Origin: Ruegeria atlantica
Lineage (GTDB): Bacteria; Pseudomonadota; Alphaproteobacteria; Rhodobacterales; Rhodobacteraceae
DNA length: 64,000 nucleotides
NCBI RefSeq assembly: GCF_013033965.1
Contig: NZ_WQFE01000003.1
Span: 186,001-250,000, forward strand
Direction of reading: 5' to 3'
Shown: one piece after another, positions 1 through 8,545 of the stretch
How positions within the stretch are numbered: position 1 is the stretch's first letter
Layout: each line of letters starts with the position of its first letter
The notes under the pieces: generated by a model
The model's database searches: none
What the model was told of the DNA's origin: nothing
What the model saw: the letters and a program-made list of their open reading frames with translations, nothing else
Program-made: the position numbers and the translations under genes

Positions 1-810
1 AAATTGGGTTACGTCGCAATGGCAATGGCATTGGCGCCAATGCTTGGCCCGATGCTGGGTGGTGCTCTGGATATGCTGTTTGGCTGGCGCGCCGGGTTCG
101 TTCTGTACTCGGTGCTGGGGGCGGGAATGCTGGCACTGTTATGGGCAGATTTGGGTGAAACGAATACGAACCGGTCCGCTACATTCTCGGCCCAGTTGAA
201 AGAGTATCCACACCTGTTTCGCGCGCGTCGGTTCTGGGGCTACGCGCTGTGTGCCGCGTTCTCGATCGGTGGTTTTTTCAGCTTCATAACAGGTGCGCCT
301 CTGGTTGCCGCGGTCTGGTTCGACCTGAGCCCAGCCATGCTGGGGCTGGGGATCGGAATTATCACCGGCGGTTTCATGGTGGGCAACTTCATCACCGGGC
401 GCATCGCGGCCAGAACACAATTGACGACCATGATCCTGATCGGCCGGATCATTGCGTCAGCCGGGCCATTCTTCGGTTTGCTGCTTTTCCTGACGGAAAT
501 GGGGTCAGTCTGGGTGTTCTTTGGTTCGGCTATTTTCGTGGGTTTCGGGAACGGCCTGACCAACGCCAACGCGTCGGCAGGGGTAATGTCGGTGTGCCCC
601 AAGCTGGCGGGCAGCGCGGCAGGTTTGTCCGGGGCTATGATCGTGGCCTTGGGAGCGATCATCACTTCGATGACGGGCGCATTTGTCAGCCCCGAAAACG
701 GGCCGTATCTGGTGCTTGGAATGATGTTTGCCAGCAGCTTTATCGGTCTGCTCGCCGTACTTTACGTCCGCAGGGTCGATGCGTCGGAACCGCTGCCTGA
801 CACAATCTGA
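1..810 (+). CDS. Bcr/CflA-type MFS efflux transporter, 5'-truncated
   Basis: Partial gene: the reading frame is open from the first base, so the start lies upstream of the window, and it ends at TGA 808-810. The visible ~268 residues hold about eight hydrophobic segments. The motif GPMLGG followed a few residues later by GWRAGF is the antiporter motif C region seen in drug/H+ antiporters of the Bcr/CflA family. By family it would export small drugs or metabolites across the inner membrane using the proton gradient; the substrate cannot be told. About half of a normal ~400-residue protein is present. It is followed by ndk after 114 bases. Confidence 0.8.
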   Translation, partial: KLGYVAMAMALAPMLGPMLGGALDMLFGWRAGFVLYSVLGAGMLALLWADLGETNTNRSATFSAQLKEYPHLFRARRFWGYALCAAFSIGGFFSFITGAPLVAAVWFDLSPAMLGLGIGIITGGFMVGNFITGRIAARTQLTTMILIGRIIASAGPFFGLLLFLTEMGSVWVFFGSAIFVGFGNGLTNANASAGVMSVCPKLAGSAAGLSGAMIVALGAIITSMTGAFVSPENGPYLVLGMMFASSFIGLLAVLYVRRVDASEPLPDTI

Positions 811-886
811 CCGCCAAAACCCACAGGCGCAATCATTCCACTTTTCATGAGGCACATACCATGTTAGGCGGCGCGCGATGGATTTC

Positions 887-903
887 GGCGCGGACCCCGC
901 GCC
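887..903 (+). other. Hairpin in the ndk leader
   Basis: A 7-bp perfect stem (GGCGCGG / CCGCGCC, loop ACC) lies just before the ndk ribosome binding site AAGGAG at 911-916. No T-run follows it, so it is not a clear terminator of the efflux gene. It may influence ndk translation or mRNA stability; this is only a structural observation. Confidence 0.35.
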
Positions 904-924
904 ATATAGTAAGGAGAGGCCGAC

Positions 925-1347
925 ATGGCACTGGAACGCACATTCTCGATCATCAAACCCGATGCAACCCGCCGCAACCTGACTGGCAAAATCAACGCCA
1001 AGTTCGAAGAAGCGGGCCTGCGCATCGTTGCGCAAAAGCGCATCCACATGACTAAAGCTCAGGCTGGCAAATTCTATGACGTGCACGCCGAGCGTCCGTT
1101 CTATGACGAACTGTGCGAATTCATGTCGTCGGCACCGGTCGTTGTTCAGGTTCTGGAAGGCGAAGGCGCCATTGCAAAGAACCGCGAAGTCATGGGCGCA
1201 ACCAACCCTGCAGACGCAGCACCCGGCACCATCCGCGCCGAGTTTGCTGAGTCGGTTGGCGAAAACTCGGTCCACGGTTCTGACGCTCCGGAAACTGCTG
1301 CGGTCGAAATCGCATACTTCTTCTCGGGCATCGAACTGGTCGGCTAA
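925..1347 (+). CDS. ndk: Nucleoside diphosphate kinase
   Basis: Cytoplasmic enzyme that transfers the gamma phosphate of ATP to nucleoside diphosphates through a phosphohistidine, balancing NTP and dNTP pools. The protein is 140 residues, the standard bacterial length. It begins with the family's typical [11 protein letters not shown] segment and carries the active-site histidine H117 in NSVHGSD. Start ATG 925 has a strong Shine-Dalgarno AAGGAGAGG at 911-919. It is transcribed alone: a strong rho-independent terminator follows 22 bases after the stop, and the next gene converges on it. Confidence 0.97.
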   Translation: MALERTFSIIKPDATRRNLTGKINAKFEEAGLRIVAQKRIHMTKAQAGKFYDVHAERPFYDELCEFMSSAPVVVQVLEGEGAIAKNREVMGATNPADAAPGTIRAEFAESVGENSVHGSDAPETAAVEIAYFFSGIELVG

Positions 1348-1369
1348 ACCGCCGTCAAACAAAGTTCAG

Positions 1370-1399
1370 GGCCGCATCCCAACCGGGTGCGGCCTTTTT
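1370..1399 (+). terminator. Rho-independent terminator of ndk
   Basis: Stem GGCCGCA-(T bulge)-CCC pairs with GGG-TGCGGCC around the loop AACC (1370-1394), followed by TTTTT at 1395-1399. It sits between the convergent ndk and the TfoX-C-like gene. Confidence 0.9.
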
Positions 1400-1403
1400 C
1401 GTT

Positions 1404-1751
1404 TCAAATCTGTTTGAGATCTTTCGGCGCAATCCGAACACCGATTGCGTCCAGGTCAGAAATCATCTGGGTTTCCGGCGCAGCGCTAACGCTGGATTTT
1501 ATTGCGTCGAACTTTTCGCGCAGGGCCTTCTTTTCTTCGCCCTTGCAGTCGTTCCAGGGGCGCCCCTGCAAACCCATCACCAATACATAGTATCCGATGA
1601 AATGCGGCCGGGTGCCCGCTTGCAATAGCCGTGCATAGGCCTCATCCGCCCCCAAATCGCGCAATTCCTGCGCGGAATGAATGCCCGCACGGGCGCAGGA
1701 TTGCTCAAAGGCCGGGCCGAGATTTCGGATTGATGAAACAGGTTCAGTCAT
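1404..1751 (-). CDS. TfoX/Sxy C-terminal-domain-like protein
   Basis: 115-residue protein. The N-terminal part, with NLGPAFEQSCARAGI followed by a DLRDLGADEAYARL-like stretch, resembles the helix-hairpin-helix-like C-terminal domain of TfoX/Sxy, a competence-linked regulator family. The N-terminal TfoX domain is absent, so it is a stand-alone TfoX-C protein, common in alphaproteobacteria and without an assigned function. It has no visible signal peptide or membrane segment, so it is cytoplasmic. It converges with ndk and is divergent from the CHAD operon. Family assignment is by remembered pattern. Confidence 0.65.
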   Translation of the reverse strand: MTEPVSSIRNLGPAFEQSCARAGIHSAQELRDLGADEAYARLLQAGTRPHFIGYYVLVMGLQGRPWNDCKGEEKKALREKFDAIKSSVSAAPETQMISDLDAIGVRIAPKDLKQI

Positions 1752-1912
1752 ACCCCCGTCTTATCCAAATGCCCAACCAGAGTCATTCGGTGTTCGAGCG
1801 ATATCTGATGCTCGGGTCATTGCTTCTGATCAGCAGAGTTAGTCGTTGATCGGTTTGGAAGAATATGAATTCATGATGAGGTATTGAATACTCCGCGAAA
1901 GGGACGTTCTTA

Positions 1913-3427
1913 ATGGTTCGGGTCAAAAGCAATTTTGTTATCCCGGGTGTTTTCGATGAAGCGGGTTTTGCGAAAGTCCTAAAGAAAAGGATTCCACGGT
2001 TAGACGCCGCTGAACCCCAAGCGCGATTTGATATTCTGGATAGTCACGATCAGTCCCTCAGGGCTTCTGGCAAGGCGTTGATTCAGATTGATGGGACTTT
2101 GATCTTGCTGCACGGTCCCCGAGCCGAAACCCAGTATTGCCAGGGTAACGGCAAGTTCGTGAAGGACTTGCCTGATGGCCCCGTCAAGGCTGGCCTTATG
2201 GGCTTTCCCAAGTTGCGCGCGTTGATGACTGTCGGGGCAGGTCGGGTTGAACGCCGTGCGTTTGCCATTTTGGACAACCTGCAGAAGACACAGGTACGCG
2301 GTACGATGAAGTTGATGTCCTCGGAGCAGGGACAGGTAACGGTCTTAACGGTTCAACACATGCGGGGGTATGACCGAGCGTACAAGGCAGTCTGTGAAAA
2401 GCTAACACAAATCGAGGCGCGTAATGGCAAGGCTGAGCCTGTGTTTGACGGGTTGTTTCCAGATGCGATCATTTACAAGGCCAAGCCCGAAATCTGCATT
2501 GGCAAACAAGAGCCGTCAATCGAAGTCGCCAGAGACATCATTCGCACCTACCTGACAGTCGCACGCCAGAATGAGGCCGGAGTGATCGCCGATATCGACA
2601 CCGAATTTCTGCATGACTACCGCGTATCAATGCGCCGTGTTCGATCTGTGATAAGTCTGTTCAAAGGCGTTTTCTCGCCCGAACAAACTGCTGCTTTTAA
2701 AGGCGAGTTTTCGGATTTGATGGCCCCCACGGGTTCTATGCGTGACCTGGATGTCTACTTGTTGGAAAAAGACAATTATTTCAACTTGATACCACCTAAC
2801 CTTCACCACGGCGCCAGGGCCATGTTTGCGCAATTTGAAAAAGATCGCGCTCAGGCGTTTGAGCGCTTGTCCCGGCGGTTTCGAACGCAGGCTTATGACA
2901 AGCAGATGAAAGAGGTGACTGAACTATTCGCAGACCCGAGTGGCATGCAGCCTGGCCCGAATGCAGATCGACCTGCCTATGAATATGCGTGTTCTCTGAT
3001 CTGGAAACGATACCGCAAAACCTGCAAACTTGCGCGAAGCATCACACCGGACACGCCTGACGAAACTGTGCATAAGCTGCGGATCGACTGCAAAAAACTG
3101 CGATATCTTATGGAGTTCTTTGCACTGCTTTTCGACCGAAAAGCATTCAAAACGATCATCAAGCCTTTGAAAAGGCTTCAGGATAATCTGGGCTTGTTCA
3201 ATGACTTTTCAGTCCAACAGGACGCGTTGCTGAAAATGATCGAACTCCACAGCAACACACATGGTCGCACTGACGCGCAATTGGCCTTGTCGGTGGGCGG
3301 TCTGATTGCGGTTCTGGATCAACGCCAAAAGGCGGAACGTGATCGAGTGGTCGCAAATTTCAAACATTTTGACAGCCCGGACATCCGGCATCTGTTCCGC
3401 AGTTTGTTTCACCAAAAGGAGGACTGA
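1913..3427 (+). CDS. CHAD domain protein with N-terminal CYTH-like region
   Basis: 504 residues. The C-terminal two thirds (about 210-480) is a CHAD domain, an alpha-helical, histidine- and basic-rich fold known to bind inorganic polyphosphate and to localise to polyphosphate granules. Both halves show the signature: HDYRVSMRRVRS at 234-245 and HKLRIDCKKLRY from 387. The first ~170 residues look like a degenerate CYTH fold (FDILDSHDQSLRASG) but lack the ExExK catalytic motif. ATG 1913 is preceded by AAAGGGA. The stop is followed within 3 bases by a ParA-like gene, and a genuine CYTH gene is third in the operon, so a shared polyphosphate-related task is likely. Confidence 0.85.
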   Translation: MVRVKSNFVIPGVFDEAGFAKVLKKRIPRLDAAEPQARFDILDSHDQSLRASGKALIQIDGTLILLHGPRAETQYCQGNGKFVKDLPDGPVKAGLMGFPKLRALMTVGAGRVERRAFAILDNLQKTQVRGTMKLMSSEQGQVTVLTVQHMRGYDRAYKAVCEKLTQIEARNGKAEPVFDGLFPDAIIYKAKPEICIGKQEPSIEVARDIIRTYLTVARQNEAGVIADIDTEFLHDYRVSMRRVRSVISLFKGVFSPEQTAAFKGEFSDLMAPTGSMRDLDVYLLEKDNYFNLIPPNLHHGARAMFAQFEKDRAQAFERLSRRFRTQAYDKQMKEVTELFADPSGMQPGPNADRPAYEYACSLIWKRYRKTCKLARSITPDTPDETVHKLRIDCKKLRYLMEFFALLFDRKAFKTIIKPLKRLQDNLGLFNDFSVQQDALLKMIELHSNTHGRTDAQLALSVGGLIAVLDQRQKAERDRVVANFKHFDSPDIRHLFRSLFHQKED

Positions 3428-3430
3428 GGA

Positions 3431-4186
3431 GTGAAGATCATTGCCTGTTACAGCAACAAAGGCGGTGTCGGTAAAACCGCGACCTCGGTCAATCTGGCTC
3501 ATGCCTACGCCGGGGCTGGGCACAAGGTTCTGCTGTGCGATCTGGATCCACAAGGTGCGTCCAGCTTTTATCTGCGTGTAAAGCCGTCCAAAAAACTGAC
3601 AGATGCACGGTTCTTCGAGGATATCGCGCGTTTTACCAAGTCCATTCGCGCCAGTGATTTCGATAACCTGGACGTGCTTCCCGCAAACATGACGTTCCGG
3701 GATTTTGACGTCTTCCTGTCGCGAATGCGGAACAAACGGTCGAGGCTGAAAAAAGCGCTGGTCTCGGCGGGCAGCGACTATGAAGTGATCATTCTGGATT
3801 GCCCGCCTAACTTTTCGACCCTGTCCGAAAACGTCTTCAAAGCTGCTGATCAGATCGTTGTGCCGGTCATCCCGACAACACTGTCCGAGAGGTCTTTTAC
3901 TCAGTTGGTCGGGTTTTTCGCGGCCAATAAGCTGCCCAAGAAAAAATTGAGGGCGTTCTTTTCCATGGTGCAACAGCGCAAGAACCTGCACCTTGAAACG
4001 ATGGCTGCGATGCGAAATCTCTACCCCAAGCGGTTCCTTTACAGCACGATCCCGTTTGCGGCCGATATTGAACGGATGGGGCAGAACCGTGCGCCGGTTG
4101 GAGAATACGCGCCGCGCAGCGTTTCTGGTTCCGCCTATCGAAGGCTGTATGACGAGTTAGAAAACGGAGTTGTTTCAAAGCGATGA
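3431..4186 (+). CDS. ParA/Soj-family partitioning ATPase
   Basis: 251-residue cytoplasmic P-loop ATPase. It shows the deviant Walker A motif KGGVGKT (10-16) with the signature lysine K10, the CDLDPQG segment (36-41) and the ILDCPPN motif (121-127). ParA/MinD proteins bind DNA or membrane when ATP-bound and position plasmids, chromosomes or protein assemblies. GTG 3431 is used, with AAGGAGG at 3416-3422 inside the end of the CHAD gene. No ParB-like gene or parS cluster lies beside it, so replicon partitioning is unlikely here. Position between a CHAD and a CYTH gene (ATGA overlap with the latter) suggests cargo related to polyphosphate; that is inference. Confidence 0.88.
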   Translation: MKIIACYSNKGGVGKTATSVNLAHAYAGAGHKVLLCDLDPQGASSFYLRVKPSKKLTDARFFEDIARFTKSIRASDFDNLDVLPANMTFRDFDVFLSRMRNKRSRLKKALVSAGSDYEVIILDCPPNFSTLSENVFKAADQIVVPVIPTTLSERSFTQLVGFFAANKLPKKKLRAFFSMVQQRKNLHLETMAAMRNLYPKRFLYSTIPFAADIERMGQNRAPVGEYAPRSVSGSAYRRLYDELENGVVSKR

Positions 4187-4650
4187 GCACTGAAATTGAA
4201 CGCAAGTTTCTGGTGGAGAGCTTGCCGGACCTGTGTGGAACACACAAGGCAGTTGTTCGCCAAGGCTATCTGACCGCACCGGACGATTCCACGGAACTGC
4301 GTCTGCGACAGAAGAACGACAAGTACTTTCTGACCCTCAAAGGGGCGGGTTCTTTGGTGCGGGTTGAACGCGAGGCAGAGATCACCGCCGAGCAATTCGA
4401 AACCTTCTGGCCGGAGACTGAAAGACGCCGGGTGGAGAAAGAGCGATACACCGGAAAGTTACCGGATGGACGGGTGTTTGAGCTGGATATCTTTCTGGGG
4501 AACCTCGCGCCGCTTCGGCTGGTCGAGGTGGAATTCAATTCCGAAGCCGAGGCGCGGTCATACACGCCGCCCTCGTGGTTCGGAACTGATGTAACAGCAG
4601 ACAAACGCTATAAGAATAAGATGATGGCAATCAATGGCCTGCCCGACTAA
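4183..4650 (+). CDS. CYTH domain protein (triphosphate tunnel metalloenzyme)
   Basis: 155 residues, the usual length of a single-domain CYTH protein. The N-terminus EIERKF (4-9) carries the diagnostic ExExK motif, and alternating basic/acidic beta strands follow (LRLRQK, YFLTLKG, VEVEF). Family members hydrolyse tripolyphosphate or organic triphosphates inside a beta-barrel tunnel with a divalent metal; some make cyclic AMP or thiamine triphosphate products. Its ATG overlaps the ParA stop (ATGA), so it is translationally coupled. Its TAA overlaps the TAG of the convergent histidine kinase gene by two bases. Substrate cannot be assigned. Confidence 0.88.
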   Translation: MSTEIERKFLVESLPDLCGTHKAVVRQGYLTAPDDSTELRLRQKNDKYFLTLKGAGSLVRVEREAEITAEQFETFWPETERRRVEKERYTGKLPDGRVFELDIFLGNLAPLRLVEVEFNSEAEARSYTPPSWFGTDVTADKRYKNKMMAINGLPD

Positions 4651-6017
4651 GGCTTGCGCGCCAGCTTGATTGTGGCCTCAAGTCCGGGGTGGCAATTGCG
4701 CGCCTCGAATGCGCCTTGATGCATGTGGGAAATCGCCGCGACCAATGCCAGACCCAGACCCGAGTTGCGCTCGGTCCTTGCTGGATCAAGCGTCACAAAA
4801 GGCACCTGCAAACGCGGTAAATCCTCTTCAGGTACTCCCGGGCCGCGGTCACGCACGCTCAGGCACGTAAAGGGTCCGTTTTCTGAAAGGGTGATCGTGA
4901 TTGCCGTCTTTTCCGGTGCATAGCGCATGGCGTTTTCCAGCAGGTTCGACAGCGCCTGTGATAGAAGCGGGCGGTGACCCCGAACAGTGTCGGCGGTACC
5001 GACAACTTCCAGTGAGATACCTTGATCAGCCGCAACCGGTTCATAAAGCTCGACAACGTCACCGATCAGTTGCTGCAGATCTACGGGTTCGAACTGTTCC
5101 CGCCCCACACCGGCCTCGGCGCGAGAGATTTCAGTCAACTGCCCAAGAACGCGCAGCACATGGTCGATTTCAGCTGTTGCGCGGGCCACGTCGACCTCGC
5201 GGTCCAGATCGGTTTTGGACGGATCGGACAGCGACTCGACCCTTTGGCGCAGGCGGGACAGGGGGGATCGCAGGTCATGGGCGATTGAATTTGAGGTTGT
5301 ACGCAGATTGCTGATCAGTTCTTCAATCCGGTCCAACATACTGTTCAGGGTTCCGGCCACCTGATCCAACTCGTCCCCGGTTCCGCGCAAAGGCATGCGG
5401 CGGGACAGGTCGCCCGACACGATGTTTTCCGCCGTACCCGCAAATTCAGACAGGCGGGTGAATACCAGCCGGGTGAAAAGCCAGCCCGTCAGAAGGCTTA
5501 GCGCCAGTGCAATCGCAAGCGCCAACCCAACCGCGCGCAACAGCGCCCGGTCGAATTGTTGCCGCGCAAGGGCATCGCGCCCAACCAGCAGGCGTTCGCC
5601 GCCGGGCAAGCGCACCGAGGCGGCCGAGATCGGCACCAACTGGTCGTTATCCGCCCTGCGAAGGTCCAGATCGACCCAGCCGCTGCCTGCCGTGACATCC
5701 GCGGGCCAGTGTTTAAGGTTGCCGGCCAGCTTCACGCCGAAACGGTCGGCTAAAAGATAAAGCGCATCCCGCTCGGACGCAGTTGGAATCCTGCGCTCAA
5801 TGGCTTGTAACAGGCCAAACAGGCCGCGCCGTTCATATTCATCGGCCAGGCCGGTCAATTCGGCGGACACCACCGAACGGGTCTCGCCTTCGATGCTGCG
5901 ATTGGCGGTGAAGTAGACCAGCCCCAGCACGATTGCGGTCAACAAAGTGCTGAGAACCATGCTGGCAAGAACGAGGCGGGTGCGAGAATTATTGAACGAA
6001 AGTCGTAGGTTATCCAT
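4647..6017 (-). CDS. Two-component sensor histidine kinase
   Basis: 456-residue inner-membrane sensor. A first membrane segment lies at about 14-36, a ~115-residue periplasmic region follows, a second segment lies at about 155-180, then a HAMP linker. The dimerisation/phosphoacceptor box has H247 in HDLRSPL, and the ATPase domain shows the N-box, DRGPGVP (G1) and SGLGLALV (G2) motifs. It phosphorylates the response regulator encoded just upstream; its ATG overlaps that gene's end by 8 bases. The neighbouring HtrA protease makes an envelope-stress signal plausible, but the periplasmic domain gives no clear ligand. Confidence 0.93.
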   Translation of the reverse strand: MDNLRLSFNNSRTRLVLASMVLSTLLTAIVLGLVYFTANRSIEGETRSVVSAELTGLADEYERRGLFGLLQAIERRIPTASERDALYLLADRFGVKLAGNLKHWPADVTAGSGWVDLDLRRADNDQLVPISAASVRLPGGERLLVGRDALARQQFDRALLRAVGLALAIALALSLLTGWLFTRLVFTRLSEFAGTAENIVSGDLSRRMPLRGTGDELDQVAGTLNSMLDRIEELISNLRTTSNSIAHDLRSPLSRLRQRVESLSDPSKTDLDREVDVARATAEIDHVLRVLGQLTEISRAEAGVGREQFEPVDLQQLIGDVVELYEPVAADQGISLEVVGTADTVRGHRPLLSQALSNLLENAMRYAPEKTAITITLSENGPFTCLSVRDRGPGVPEEDLPRLQVPFVTLDPARTERNSGLGLALVAAISHMHQGAFEARNCHPGLEATIKLARKP

Positions 6018-6690
6018 CAGATATCATGTAACCTGCGCCTCGAACCGTTTCAATCAAGGGCGTCTTGCCACCCTCATCCAGCTGGCGACGCAGTTTTGAG
6101 ATATGGACGTCGACCACGTTAGTATTCGGGTCGAAATGGTAATCCCAAACACCCTCCAACAGCATGGTGCGCGAAACCACGCGGTTCTTGCGACGCAAAA
6201 AGAACTCAAGGATCTGGAACTCACGCGGGGTTAGGGAAATCTCTTGTCCATCGCGTGTGACTTTGCGTGTCAGCAGGTCCATCTCAAGATCGCGGCAGGT
6301 CAGCGTCGCGGTTTCCTCGGATTCCTGCGGGCGCCGCAACAGGGCTTCGATCCGCGCGTGCAATTCCTGAAAAGAAAACGGCTTTACCAGATAGTCATCC
6401 GCACCCGACCGCAGGCCCTTGACCCGTTCGTCAACCGCGCTCATCGCGGTCAGCATTAGGGTAGGGGTTTTGACCCCGGCAGCCCGCAAGGACCGGATCA
6501 TAGACAAGCCATCAAGGCCGGGAAGCATTCGGTCCAGAACAATGGCGTCGAACCCACCATCCGTGGCGTGGTACAGACCCTCGCGCCCGTCTGCGGCCTG
6601 CTCGACCACATAACCTTCCTCGCCAAAGCCCTTGGCGATGAACTCACGAGTGTCCTCGTCATCTTCGACGATCAGCAGGCGGCGGCTCAT
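6010..6690 (-). CDS. OmpR/PhoB-family response regulator
   Basis: 226 residues: receiver domain (1-~120) with acidic pocket EDD (9-11), phosphoacceptor D53 in VLDRMLPG and conserved lysine in YLVKPFS, then a winged-helix DNA-binding domain (about 130-225). Partner of the overlapping histidine kinase. ATG 6690 is preceded by AGGAA. The gene lies downstream of the HtrA-type protease on the same strand with 181 bases between, so the three may form a loosely coupled htrA-regulator-kinase unit, an order common in alphaproteobacteria. Target genes are unknown; control of the adjacent protease is a reasonable inference. Confidence 0.95.
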   Translation of the reverse strand: MSRRLLIVEDDEDTREFIAKGFGEEGYVVEQAADGREGLYHATDGGFDAIVLDRMLPGLDGLSMIRSLRAAGVKTPTLMLTAMSAVDERVKGLRSGADDYLVKPFSFQELHARIEALLRRPQESEETATLTCRDLEMDLLTRKVTRDGQEISLTPREFQILEFFLRRKNRVVSRTMLLEGVWDYHFDPNTNVVDVHISKLRRQLDEGGKTPLIETVRGAGYMISDG

Positions 6691-6760
6691 ATTTTGCGTT
6701 CCTTTCTAGCGGGATTTAAACACAAAAATCCGGCAAAGCACATGATTTGCTTAAACTACG

Positions 6761-6788
6761 TGCCGGGTGCGTTGCAGCGCACCCGGCA
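6761..6788 (-). terminator. Strong hairpin downstream of the HtrA gene
   Basis: An 11-bp perfect stem (TGCCGGGTGCG at 6761-6771 with CGCACCCGGCA at 6778-6788), loop TTGCAG. On the minus strand it falls 83 bases after the protease stop and before the response regulator. The flank on that strand (CGTAGTTTAAG) is only mildly T-rich, so partial termination or mRNA 3'-end protection is likely rather than a full stop. Confidence 0.55.
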
Positions 6789-6871
6789 GTCTCAGCGGAA
6801 TGCGGACAATTCAATCCGCCGAGAAGGCGCACACCAGAAATCCCCATCAAATGGCGTGCGCGGACTTGGGA

Positions 6872-8314
6872 TCAGGCGATTTCCACCGCCACGAAGATCT
6901 GATTTCCGCCCCGGTTGATCAGCACCAGTGCAGGGTCAGTCTTTTCGCTGTCCAGCGCGGCCTTCAGCGCGTCCGGTGAGGCGGTTTCCTGGTTGCCCAG
7001 TTTCACGATCACGTCGCCGCGTTGCAGACCGGCTTTGGCCGCAGGGCTGTCTGGCTTCAGATCTGTCACAACGACACCATCGACGTTTTCACCAACGCCC
7101 ATCTGGGCGCGGTTGCTGTCGGTCAGCGGCGCGACGGTCACACCCAGAGCAGTGCCCGAGATACCTTCGTCCACCGATTTGTCGATCTCGGTCGAGGCGC
7201 TTTGATGCTGGCCGATTGTCAGCTCAACCTGCTGTTCCTTGCCATCGCGCAGAACGGTCATGACGCTGTCGGTGCCGACTTTGGTTGTGCCGACAAGGAT
7301 CGGCAGGTCGCTGCTGGAGTCGACGGCTTCATCATTGAAGGTCAGGATGACATCACCCTGTTCCAGCACACCTTCTGCCGGGCTGCCTTCAACGACATCC
7401 GATACCAACGCGCCGGTTGAGGTATCGATACCCATGGCTGCTGCGATTTCTGGGCTGACATTCTGGATCGACACGCCCAGCCAGCCGCGGCTGACCTGAC
7501 CGTCATCTCGCAGATCTGCAGCGATGTGTTCAACGATGTTCGAGGTCACGGCAAAGCCCAGACCAACCGACCCGCCGGTAGGAGAGTAGATGGCCGAGTT
7601 CACGCCGATCACTTCGCCTTCCATGTTGAACAGCGGACCGCCCGAATTGCCTTTGTTGATGGCAGCATCGGTCTGAATGAACTCAGCGTAGGGTCCGGCC
7701 GAGATGTTGCGGCCTTTGGCCGAAACGATACCGGTGGTCACGGTTGAATGCAGGCCGAACGGGTTGCCGATGGCCACCACATCCTCGCCCACACGGATAA
7801 CTTCGCTGTCACCCATCTCTACGGCTTGCAAGGTTTCTCCGGCGTCGATCTTTAGAACGGCGATATCGGTCAGCGGGTCGGTGCCCACGATCTCGGCCTC
7901 AAAACTGCGATCATCGCTCAGGCGGACGGTCACGGTCGACGCATTGTCAACAACATGGTGGTTGGTGATGATGTATCCCGCCTCGTCGAGTACGAAACCC
8001 GATCCCAACCCCTGGGCCGGTCCGCGCTGAGGTGCTTGAAAGCCTTCGGGTGCGCCGAAGCGTTTGAAGAACTCACCGAACGGGTGGTCTTCAAAATCAA
8101 AGTTCTGTCCTTGTCCCTGTGCTTGTGCGGGCATGATGTCCTGCTCGGCGATGATGGTCACCACCGAAGGGGACACGCTTTCGACCAGATCGGCCAGGGC
8201 TTCGTCTGCCAGCGAGGGCAGAGCGGTCGTGGCCAGTAGCGCGGCACTCAGCGCGGACGCGCCAACGAGGCCGGTTGCGCGTGGCAAAAGCAGTGAGGAT
8301 TTACGGATGCTCAT
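6872..8314 (-). CDS. HtrA/DegP-family periplasmic serine protease (Do)
   Basis: 480 residues. An N-terminal signal peptide (about 1-36, cleavage after a SLADEA-like region) sends it to the periplasm. The trypsin-like domain has the full triad H120 (TNHHVV), D150 (PLTDIAV) and S224 (GNSGGP). Two PDZ domains follow at about 270-360 and 385-475. The family degrades and refolds damaged envelope proteins. It is followed by a two-component system on the same strand. Upstream lies a long low-gene region with an ATTAAGA-AA-TCTTAAT inverted repeat that could be an operator. DegP versus DegQ cannot be separated here. Confidence 0.95.
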   Translation of the reverse strand: MSIRKSSLLLPRATGLVGASALSAALLATTALPSLADEALADLVESVSPSVVTIIAEQDIMPAQAQGQGQNFDFEDHPFGEFFKRFGAPEGFQAPQRGPAQGLGSGFVLDEAGYIITNHHVVDNASTVTVRLSDDRSFEAEIVGTDPLTDIAVLKIDAGETLQAVEMGDSEVIRVGEDVVAIGNPFGLHSTVTTGIVSAKGRNISAGPYAEFIQTDAAINKGNSGGPLFNMEGEVIGVNSAIYSPTGGSVGLGFAVTSNIVEHIAADLRDDGQVSRGWLGVSIQNVSPEIAAAMGIDTSTGALVSDVVEGSPAEGVLEQGDVILTFNDEAVDSSSDLPILVGTTKVGTDSVMTVLRDGKEQQVELTIGQHQSASTEIDKSVDEGISGTALGVTVAPLTDSNRAQMGVGENVDGVVVTDLKPDSPAAKAGLQRGDVIVKLGNQETASPDALKAALDSEKTDPALVLINRGGNQIFVAVEIA

Positions 8315-8400
8315 TTTGGTCTCCTGTTTATTTCGCGCGATTGCAGCCGCGCGTTATCCGAGGAGATGAGGCATCAGTCTGTGAGTTTCCTGTACCGAGG

Positions 8401-8416
8401 ATTAAGAAATCTTAAT
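8401..8416. promoter_or_regulatory. Inverted repeat upstream of the HtrA gene
   Basis: ATTAAGA and TCTTAAT form perfect 7-base arms around AA, centred about 95 bases upstream of the protease start. Placement and symmetry fit a dimeric regulator site, possibly for the response regulator encoded downstream. No binding evidence. Confidence 0.35.
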
Positions 8417-8478
8417 TTCGCCACAAACAGGTCGTTCCATACCGGCGATCAATTCAATACGCAGCGAATCGTTTGCTA

Positions 8479-8545
8479 CGAATCGGTCGATTGTTGCCGA
8501 TTCGAAAGTCAAACCCTGAATAAATCAGAATTGATTCAGTTTTGT
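8479..8545 (+). other. Tandem hairpins ending in a T-run (possible small RNA end)
   Basis: CGAATCGG (8479-8486) pairs with CCGATTCG (8497-8504) around a 10-base loop. Twelve bases later CTGAAT (8516-8521) can pair with ATTCAG (8534-8539), followed by TTTTGTT. The arrangement resembles the 3' end of a small RNA read on the plus strand, but no promoter was securely seen. Confidence 0.3.

Noticed and set aside
3431..4186. Plasmid or chromosome partition locus (parAB)
   Set aside because: The ParA-like gene has no ParB partner, no repeated parS-like sites and no replication gene nearby.
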